This document shows positions 55,407-64,000 of a stretch of DNA of 64,000 nucleotides, in pieces. The DNA comes from Syngnathus acus (Eukaryota; Chordata; Actinopteri; Syngnathiformes; Syngnathidae). A program made the position numbers and the translations under genes. The notes under the pieces were generated by a model. It saw nothing but the letters and a program-made list of their open reading frames with translations. It was not told the DNA's origin and did no database searches. Position 1 is the stretch's first letter, and each line of letters opens with the position of its first letter. The stretch is taken from NCBI RefSeq assembly GCF_901709675.1, contig NC_051107.1:5336001-5400000 (forward strand), in the 5' to 3' direction.

Positions 55407-58400
55407 GTAAGGATGGATGTCCAAATTATTATTAGTCATTAAGCTGAAAGCAGTTTTATAATATTTATGATTTTGCTTATTTCTTTTAATACTACCAACA
55501 CGTCTATTTTATTTTTATTATTTTTATTGTACACACGCATGCATGTTGTCTGCCTTGAGTTGTAACAATGACGTCATTCATCAAGAATGCATGTGACGGG
55601 AAAGTGCAGTGTCAACTTGAAGGCCTTCTAGAACCTTCTTGACACTACTTTTTACTGAATGGTCCCAAGTGGTGCATAAAAACTGGACCAGCAGGTATAA
55701 ATAGGAAGTATGTCAATATATGCATAAAAAGAACCTAGATTGCCTTTCTCTTGTGTTGTTATGCGCCTTGGCCGTGTTTTCTTTATGTCTTGTGAAATCC
55801 ACAGGAACCCATGAAGAGAAAACCACAGCCCAATTATATTTTTAATTAACTTTCTTGTTAGATTATCACATGTAAAATAATCCAACCGCCCCACTCCACA
55901 CCCTCCTTTTTTTTTCTCCATTTTTTTTCTTCAAACAAGCAATGAAGCGTTAACCATCCTATTTATACCAAGCATCATTACGGCTCTGTCAAAAAATAGC
56001 AAAGTAGGACAAAGTAAGCAATCAGTCAGGCTGCTGGATTGCGAATGGATTTTCGCCGACCCCCCCCCACCCCCTTTCAAAGGCGCCTCTGCGCTTAAGA
56101 CTGGATTTTCCCTCCCGGGGGAGCGGAGATGTAGCGGGAGTAGGCCAATTCGTTTCTAACCGTGATCACTAAATACTGCGATGCATCACCAACTAGCGGC
56201 GCTAACGTCGCTGCTATACATCATCCTCGCAACTGCGCTGCATCTATCTAGCCCCGCCCCCCCCCAGGCCTCGATCCATCACCGGAATATCACCAGTTTT
56301 GCCAAACACACTTGTGAGAATCACTGCGACCAGAACAGCAAACACGGCTCCAAACTGGCCGAGGACCGATCCAATAAAGTGGATTGTTTTCCTCTCGAGA
56401 TGCGAAGGGAGTGGAAGCTGTTGACGCTTACGTACTTTTTTCCACTTGAACATGAATGCTGCTTTCATAGCAGGTAGCGCCCCAGTCGGGAGTGCCGCAA
56501 ATGAGTTCCAGAACCGACCCACCGCTGCAAGAATTTCTCAGAGGAGTTTTTTTTTGTTTTGGTTCCATTCCAAAACCGGTCATGTGGTATCATGTGACAA
56601 ACAGAATCTGGAGTTGTCTGTTTTGTTGTGTTGTTTGCCCTTTAGCTAACACAAAAATGTTTTTTCTGATTGTAGATGCTGAACCATCGGGACCATCGTC
56701 CGGTCACGTGACACAGGAGGACCACTTTGAGCCAATCAGAAGTACGTAGAACCAAACAGGAATGTTGGGAAATAATTAGAGCCAGGTTTGAGGTTGAATA
56801 ATATCTTAACTAACAAAATAATCTGTCAAGAATGGATGTTTTGACACTTTGACTCGAGGCCAACTGAAATAGCAGCCTCAGTGTTTCCACTTGAAATAAT
56901 ACCAAGATGGCACCTGGAGGTTCTTTTGTTGGATGGTGGGGGCGGAGCCAAAGGCCCACATGTTTACTGTCTTATTCCGTCTCGACTCGATCTCACGTTT
57001 CCATTGTCCTTCTGTTTCCTACCCGGGAGGAAATCCTGCTCGGGCTTTATTGTATCTCACCACGTTCCTTTTTTCCCAGTGGCGTGCTAACACATCTCCT
57101 AGCCGCGGTTTGCTAGCTAACATTAACGCTAAAGTCTTTTCCTGGAGCTAGCTGATGGGGATCAATTGGCCGAATTCAGTTCTGTCAATTTCTCCACGGT
57201 GGAATCTGATATCAGAAGGTTCAACCAGCGATTGGGTTCGCTCGTAGTACGAGACGACCACAAACCGTTAGCTTTCTGAAAAAAGTCCAGTTGTTTATTT
57301 ATCAGGACCGAGGCAGTAGAATCGTGATTGATTAGCGTTACGTCGGAGTTCTTTGTACGTCTGAACCGCGCCGACTTGAAGACGCGTCGAGTGAGCATCA
57401 GTGTCATTTCGGCGGACATTTTGTTTCCCAAATGCGTGTTTACAAAGGCGAAGGAAAAATGTGTCAAGGCAGGCTAATAGCAGCTGATTGCTTCCATGAC
57501 AGTCGGTGAGCTATAATAAGAACCGTGTTTGATTTTGACACAATGGTTCTTTTGTTTCGATCTTGTTAACTTTTCCAGGTCTCCTTTTTTTTAAGTTTAA
57601 TGACTTGCCAGGGGCTTGTTTACCGGAGTGGCGAGGGAGCAATTTGGTTGCAAAAAGCAGAGGGGAAAAAAAAATCTCTTCTGTCAAGAGGTCTTCTAAA
57701 GCTTGTCAGGTGCGAGAGTGTTGTTCTCTCGCTTCTCTTTTATCGGAAAATAATCCCACGTGACAACAGTTTTGCGTCGTATTTGATCTCGCCGCTCGCC
57801 GCTGCTAACGGAGTGTGCAACAGAGAAGTGCGGCTTGACATTTTAAACTGTTTTGGAAAAAATAAAAAATAAATAAAAATAATAACATAAAAAGAAAATA
57901 AATGATTGGAAAATCTAAAGTTAGGTATTTCATTGGTCTTGAGGTCTTCCCTATCGTTGCTAATTGAGAGCCCTCGTCGGCCGCGGCAACAGGAAATCAA
58001 TAAGAGATCATCTGCTTGGCTGCATCCTGCCCCTGAGCTCTTCCCCCTTCACCGTGTGATTTAACGCCAGCGTGGCGTTCTCACAACACGAGGAAGTCGA
58101 CTATATTGTTGTACTGACAGCTTCTTTTTTAGCCTTTTCAATGGGCTCGTCGCCTTACAACAGGAAGATAAACAAGCTCTTAGTTTTAGAGCGTAGATTT
58201 CCAATGATATGGAAGTTTTTGGTGCTCTACTAAAGATTAGCTGACGATCATTTTTAAGTTTTAGGATGGTTACGAAGCAGCCGCCGTAGGGATCGTCAAG
58301 CGTCCGACTTTGTTAAAGTAGAAAATCTGAAGCCAGGCTGTCGCCGGGGAAGGTTTCCTCAGTGGCTCCTCCATCCTGGAGGGCTTGGCGGTCCCCAAGA

Positions 58401-61400
58401 AATTCCATATCTCCTCCACCCAGTACCCTCTCGGCTTCACCCCCTGAATAAATTGAGGAGTTTAATCGTCGCCATTATTCAACGGATTGTCAAATATTTT
58501 TTAATGCCCGATAAAGATGACCTTACTTTTATCTGTCGCGCAAAAGGCCCGTCAAGTAACACGACTCGGTTTGAAAGAAAGATCACCTTTTGTGTGACTC
58601 TCTGATTGGACTTGAGCAGCACACCTTCAAGGTCAAATTACCCGATTGACCTCTTTGGGAATGAATTTATGACCTCTAAGAACTGAAGTGAAATACATTT
58701 CCAAATGTGATTTTACATCCAGAACTTGCGCAACGCTGCCTCAGAGTTGCCAAAGTACTCAAAGACTTTTTAACCTCCTGTTAGTTTTTCTTTTTAGCGC
58801 TAGGAACTGTGCGATTGTTGCTCGTCAAGCATATCTTCTTTGTAGTCCTCGGAGCCCCGGTCTGTGCCGAAACAATGTGGAAAGTACAGAGCCATTATGA
58901 ACTCCGTCGTTATTTTTCAAGTGATTACTTAGCAGTGGGTCACGGAATCCAAAACGGTATAAACAGGGTGAAATGCTAGCGCAGGGGTTGATTAAAACGG
59001 CCATTGTAATTCTACCTCTGTTGTAATTATTTTCTCATTGTCTTGCCGCAGATAGATTTCATATGGGAAATTTCAAGTGCCTTAATTAGCATATTTTACC
59101 CAAAGTGCCAGCGTGTATTATTTTTTTTTCGACATACTCAACCCACATGATTATGCATACCACGATTATCAAGAAAGCATTTTGATTGTGAATTAAGTTT
59201 TTCATAATTGCTGTTCTCGTCCTGAAGTTATTTTAATTCCAGTTGATCTATGACCCGATTGTTAGTTCATAATCTACCAGACATTTTTTTTTTTTTATCT
59301 TTTGAGAGCCTGGGAACTTTCCTCACAAGACTCTTTCTTTCGGACTTTTTTTAGTTTAGGTGAAGCACTCAAATAAAATCTTATTGACTTCAGTTGTTTA
59401 TTGCAGGCTTACCAACCGTGCCACACACGAAGGCATTTTTTCCAGAGCTCCTCACAGACAGGGAAGTGAGGGCAGGGGGGGCGGGTGATAAAATGGGGTA
59501 AAAAAAACCAAAAAAACTCCAGTCGGTTTAAATGAGAGCGGCGCGGGGGGATTATGTGGCCTCTAACAGGGTTTTGGCTCCAACATTAAGGTTAAAACCC
59601 TTTTCTATTACTGAGATCTGTGCTGGTGTTGCCCCCGCCAGCCCCTGAGCTTGCAGCTCCTTGGCCCCTTCGTGTTTGTAGGTTCAATGCCTCGCTGCGA
59701 GGTCATTCTGTCAGACACCCCTGAGCAGTAGAGGGTGACCAGGGACCGGGGGGGGGCTGGCTGCCGTCCAGACTCCGTCTCAGGCTGAGACCTCCCCCTC
59801 CTGCTTTTCAGGCTGGAGTTAAAATCGATACGGGCGTCTCCGTGTTTAAGAAGCCACTCAGAGGCGGACGAGCACCTCCATCCCGAAGGTTGATTTCGCT
59901 CAGCTTAGGGCTTTTGATTGGCATCGGCGAGATGTGAGGCGCTGACCCACAGCTGTCCCATTAGCGGAGGGTTAATGCTGAGATTGCCACTGAGCAAATA
60001 AAGGAACTCGGCGTGGGGCTGTTTTGATAGACTGCCAATCCTCCCCGTGACCCGCAGTCAGATGGTCTTTTAGCTAGCTTGAATCGGTTAGCGGGTGACA
60101 CAGACGCCAGCTCGCAAACACTTGAACTTCCTGTCGAAGTTCGGGTATGGAAGCCAGCGGAATATTTGAGTCATAACTCGCTGGCCTCCCACAGCAACTT
60201 TGCTTCGTCTTACTCACTCCTGTTTGGAGTTGAAGAGGGTGGGGCTTGTTTTTAGAAGCCTGGCGGTTTGTGAGTCACAAGACGTTATTGCAACAAGAGC
60301 CTCGATTAAACATTCAGCGGTTCAAATGGCGAGAAACAGGAAATTGCTTCAACTAGTGACACAGATACGTTTGGATTCATCAGGGGTAAGGCGAGCGTTC
60401 AGCGTTGAACTTAGCAAACTGCTAAATTCCACATAACAATGTTGACAAATCGGGTGGTGGGAGGAGGCGACTACTCAGAATTCCAAAATTGACTAGCAAG
60501 AAACCTGAATTCTAGTTAAGTCCATTTTCAATGACAAGATACGGTAAACACGATTCCAGGTTGATTTCATGTCACATCCTGCTTGTTTTCCAGTCAGTGC
60601 ATCTTTTATTTATTTTTTGCATATTTCAAAGAAAGTCCTTGTCTTCAAGTTTGGAAGGTCAAATGGTAAACACGGCTTTGATACGCCCAAGGAACATTTC
60701 AATCAGAGCCCTTTTGTAATAACATTCATTGTACTATATATCCCCCCCCCCCCTCTACTCGTATAATTCCCCTGGTTTTGCCTCTATAAATATGAACGGG
60801 GAAGATGTATAATTTCTAATGAGAAAATATATCCCTTTGGATTGAAAGGCAGGGTCTGTTCCACGCGCTGCTATTTGTTAGGAGGAGAGATGATACCTGG
60901 GGCTGTTTTGGCGCTGATGGTGGTAAGGAGGACTCTGGCTAGGTCATTGCACATTTTACAAATTAGCATTTCAATCATGCAGGTACATGCGCAGCCGAGC
61001 GGAAAATATACACGCTTTTCCTAATGCAGAGATAAACAAAACACCGGTGCGGGGTATTAGCATAGCGAGCTAACGTGGTTCTCTATGATGTCCGCTTAGC
61101 TTAATTTTTTTGGTAAGAGTAGCAATTAACGGATAATGACGAGCTACCGTTGCGGCGTGTTTGAATGCTAGGCCAAAATCTTTTCATGGCATAAATATTA
61201 AAAATGCTTGTTATCGGGCTCCCGTCTACTCGCCATAGCGGCGTGTGAATGACAGTCTTCACACTGCCCCCTGTGACCTCGTTGTTAGACTTTCATGTTC
61301 TTGCCTTTTTCAGAATTGCTGTTTGTACAGCTGTAGTCCGAGCCGCATGCATGCATATTCCCGCTTATGTGTGTGTGTGTATACGTTATATACACACACA

Positions 61401-63710
61401 CGCCTTTCCTCTTGTGTCTTCTGGGTGCAATTTTCAACTTTCTCCTGTAGGACCTATTTTCGATGACAAAAGTGTTGCTTTTATATATGGAGCCCCCCTC
61501 CATGCAGACTCTCCGGCGCCCGTGTGGCGGCGGCGCTGAAGACTCTGTGACAAATGGCAATTATATTTGTATGTTCTTCATGAATCCATCAAACACTGGC
61601 CTTTTAAAAATGCTCCCCAGATATCGCCAGCCTGTCAACTACTGGTAGCGGCGACCAAATTGGGATACTGCTTAGACAGTCAAGAAGCACTCACCCCGCA
61701 GTTTCCCCTGTGATGTGTGTGACAGCGTGTGCCGGGGATAGCATGTTTTATTCAACTACAAATGTACACTCTCAACAGTTGTTGATGTGCTAGAAATAGG
61801 GTGGTTACAAGTCCAATTTGGTCCGCTGTGTGTGTGTGTGTATATATGTGTGTGTGTGTGTGTGTTTGCAGGATACATGTGGTTTTAATGCGTCCTGTCA
61901 GGTTTGGTATATTCAGTTATCTCTGCAATGGTGTGGTGAAAGGACCGTTTTAAATGTGTGTTGTTGTTTTTTTAATCCTAGGTTTGCTCAAATAAACAAT
62001 TTGGAAACAATTTTATTTTGTTTCCTGATTGTTTGTAACAAAATATTTTAATCCTACTTCAAATGGTAGGCTAATTGATTTTTTTTTTTTTATAACATTT
62101 TTAATTTTAACTTGAAGTCTGAGGGAGACACCTTATAAGCTTGTCAGGGTTTCTAGTCTTACTTGCGTAAAAAAAAAAAAAAAAAACAATTAAGGTGGTA
62201 ACCAACGATTATTTTGGTGCTCGATTAATCTGTTATTATTATTAAAATTGATAATTAAATGTTATTATTAATTATGGATTAATTAATAAAAAAATATTAG
62301 AGGTTTTCCTGATCAAATTATTTTGCACTCAAGTCTGTTTTTTAAGTATCTGCCGATACGGAGTCTCGATCCGATACCGCGTTCCAAACAAAAGAGCTGA
62401 AATGTGCCACAAATCTTTTCCAATTTTTTATGTCATTATTTTTTCATCTGCAGAGTGGCGACTGTACACGTCTGTCATTGCCATCTCTGACAGTATCATC
62501 ATTAGCGTGATCAATGCTTTGCATATTATATCACGCATCGTGTCCATTCGTCTTCATTGGGATCAAAATAGAAAAAGAAAGTTGCGAGCACAATTCAGGG
62601 AACCTGCCGCTATGACTTAAACTCATTTTACTCATTAATTATTTCTTTTTTACTTGAACAATTCCGCAAATGCTTACGTTTGTCGTGTTTATGCGCGAGG
62701 GAGCCCCTTGTGGCCACTACACCATTGTCTTGCGCAATGTCGCAAGAAAGTCAATCGATTGGCTCGTAAATCACCTCGCTTCGGTTTAGCTGTATTAATC
62801 AAAGGGCCGCTCGGAATGTGGCCGTCTCTTCTACGTTCCGAAGTAGCTCAATTAGAATCGCAACTTCACATGTCACTAGCAGGCTCTGATGTGTTCCAGA
62901 GTGGGGAAGGGAGGGGGCGGGGCAATACAGGAGCAACTCCCAGTGGAGCTGAATGTGCAGGTACTCCCTTTGGGCGAGGCGCCCAATCCTTGGCTCCCTC
63001 TCATCCTTTTGCCGCCTTTTCTTATCAGACGGGTCGCCGTCTTCTGGCTCCAAGACTTGCTGAGGCCAACTGAGCGTTCAAGTCGACGAGATCATTACGC
63101 TTGCAGACAGCAGCTATTTTCTATAAAGCTCTTTTATTAATCTCACGTTCAACTCACCTGGGTACTGCTCCCATCCGCCAAGCGTGCCAGCTTTTTGTCA
63201 TCCTGTCACATGTGAGGTCCCTAACATCTTTTCTGTCATCCCGGCGCGGAAATGTTTGCCATCTGATCAATATCGCACAATACTCGGAAGATTTGCCAAG
63301 AACCGACGGGGCGAATAAAGTTTTTCCCCTACCGAGCCTGACGGCAGAGTGCTGACAAAGTTCTCGTTTAAATAAAGTTATACTGATGTCAAGTGGAGTT
63401 AATGGAAATTTTTGGGGGAGAAATTGATGGATTGTTTTTTTGCTTTCAGATCAACCTCAGATTGAAAAAGGGCAAAATGATGTCGGGCCCCCCGCGGCCG
63501 ATGCGGGGACAACGTGCAAATGCTCCTGCGGCAATGGCGTCGCAGGAGGGCCGACCGCTGCCACGAGAGCAACGACGGCGGTGGCCACCAGGGGGCCGTC
63601 CACGCCGGTTTCGCAGAAAATGCAACGAAAGTTAAAGTCCAGCCTGTCGGTCAACAGCGACGGCAGCCGGCAAAGCTCCACCGGATCGTCGAAGACGCCT
63701 TTACCGGAAG
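55319..63710 (+). CDS. mdfic: mdfic, MyoD family inhibitor domain-containing protein (5' part, exons 1-3 of the gene)
   Basis: Join 55319-55406, 56676-56741, 63450-63710 (continues beyond the window): 138 complete residues. MDFIC is a cysteine-rich protein that binds transcription factors and cyclin T1, and is reported as an auxiliary subunit of PIEZO mechanosensitive channels; loss in humans causes lymphatic anomaly. Recognition rests on exon 3, which encodes [20 protein letters not shown], matching the vertebrate MDFIC signature [20 protein letters not shown], on the MS(A/G) N-terminus, on the gene position after foxp2, and on compatible exon phases (1, 1, 1). The C-terminal I-mfa domain that carries function and palmitoylated cysteines is outside the window. 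The rest of the N-terminal half is poorly conserved, as expected for the family. Confidence 0.9.
55407..56675 (+). other. mdfic: mdfic intron 1 (1.27 kb)
   Basis: GTAAGG...TTGTAG. It has GC-rich segments and poly-C tracts near 56059 and 56262. An open frame at 56181-56477 has no family features. Confidence 0.75.
56676..56741 (+). CDS. mdfic: mdfic coding exon 2 (residues 30-51 plus one base)
   Basis: Acceptor CTGATTGTAG, donor GTACGT, 66 nt, phase 1 to 1. With the last base of exon 1 it encodes [20 protein letters not shown] and IR. Human exon 2 is longer and holds a similar THGEMQDQ...ELIRTQPQ string. Identification depends on the splice sites, phase and the continuing QPQ at the start of exon 3. 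Confidence 0.72.
56742..63449 (+). other. mdfic: mdfic intron 2 (6.7 kb)
   Basis: GTACGT...CTTTCAG. It contains GT/CA microsatellites (about 61368-61401 and 61828-61864), poly-C near 60741, AT-rich stretches around 57860-57905 and 62060-62300, and candidate enhancers at 59030-60010. A 139-codon open frame at 62654-63073 has no family resemblance. No further coding exon was recognised. Confidence 0.75.
59030..60010. promoter_or_regulatory. Candidate conserved non-coding elements in mdfic intron 2
   Basis: The interval 59030-59270 is repeat-poor and holds CCTTAATTAGCATATTTTAC, CACATGATTATGCATACC and GTGAATTAAG. The interval 59570-60010 is GC-balanced and complex, with TGAGCAGTAGAGGGTGACCA and CATTAGCGGAGGGTTAATGC. 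Both look like regulatory DNA; they might act on foxp2 across the boundary. Confidence 0.33.
63450..63710 (+). CDS. mdfic: mdfic coding exon 3 (residues 52-138 plus one base)
   Basis: Acceptor TTTGCTTTCAG, donor GTGAGT, phase 1 to 1. It completes Asn52 and encodes [14 protein letters not shown], a Cys-containing linker TCKCSCGNG, an Ala/Thr-rich segment, [20 protein letters not shown] and [16 protein letters not shown]. The PVSQKM(H/Q)RK(I/L)(Q/K)SSLSVNSD block is the MDFIC signature upstream of the I-mfa domain. The KTPLPE end corresponds to human KTGSSPE, where the next exon begins with the cysteine-rich domain. Confidence 0.92.
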
Positions 63711-64000
63711 GTGAGTCCGGGTTCAAACTAATCGAGGACTAAAATTGACTAATCGCTAACTGCTAAAAGCAACTCACCCTGCTTTTTACTAATCAGAAAT
63801 CAAGTCTCATACATGCATGTCAAAACTGTATTGAAATTTGTATTGATAATTGTGAAATGTTTCGTGGACGGACCTTCAGACAAAATATCACAAAAATAAG
63901 AACAATAATCACATATAAGTGGGAATATTCAATCCCACTTTTTTGTTTTATTTCCTTTTTTCCCCCCTTCTTTACATCTTTCTTCTGTCTTCTTTAACAC
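63711..64000 (+). other. mdfic: mdfic intron 3 (5' part)
   Basis: GTGAGT donor followed by 290 bases of AT-rich sequence to the window edge. No coding exon seen. Confidence 0.75.

Noticed and set aside
62654-63073. 139-codon open frame in mdfic intron 2
   Set aside because: No family resemblance; inside an intron defined by matching phases and good splice sites.

Overview
This window is vertebrate genomic DNA, most likely from a ray-finned (teleost) fish. It holds a complete coding set for the forkhead transcription factor gene foxp2 on the + strand (first ATG 8088, stop 41508-41510) and, 13.8 kb downstream on the same strand, the first three coding exons of mdfic (55319-63710), which runs off the right edge. 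FOXP2 followed by MDFIC is the order in tetrapods, so this is a conserved syntenic block. Fish origin is inferred from the compact introns (foxp2 coding span about 33 kb, several hundred kb in mammals), the near absence of the long mammalian FOXP2 glutamine tract, and fish-type hAT-like and MITE repeats. The dense mono-, di- and tetranucleotide runs suggest a percomorph, but the species cannot be fixed from sequence alone.

Layout. 1-8074: non-coding DNA upstream of the first coding exon (intron or 5' flank) with several motif-rich blocks that look like conserved regulatory elements. 8075-41510: foxp2, 16 coding exons, all with GT-AG introns and compatible phases. The exons sum to 2,301 nt, a predicted protein of 766 residues. 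41511-about 44335: a roughly 2.8 kb 3' UTR with miR-9, miR-132 and let-7 type seed matches, a MITE, and a terminal double AATAAA signal. 44340-55318: intergenic DNA with candidate enhancers. 55319-end: mdfic exons 1-3 and their introns; the cysteine-rich I-mfa domain lies outside the window.

The predicted Foxp2 has the full family architecture: glutamine-rich N-terminus, C2H2 zinc finger (Cys351, Cys356, His369, His374), leucine zipper (about 390-411), CtBP-type motif, forkhead domain (about 510-596) and acidic C-terminus. It differs from the mammalian protein mainly in low-complexity parts: the long polyQ is 3 residues, an 11-Gly run and an N4-H4-N4 tract have been added, and the C-terminus has five tandem octapeptides of the GLLGGSPP type.

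No prokaryotic system, CRISPR array, tRNA or rRNA was seen. No wholly new system was found. The best observations are lineage-specific protein repeats, splice-site arrays that can change protein length, clustered microRNA sites, and a nested transposon with its own empty site next door.
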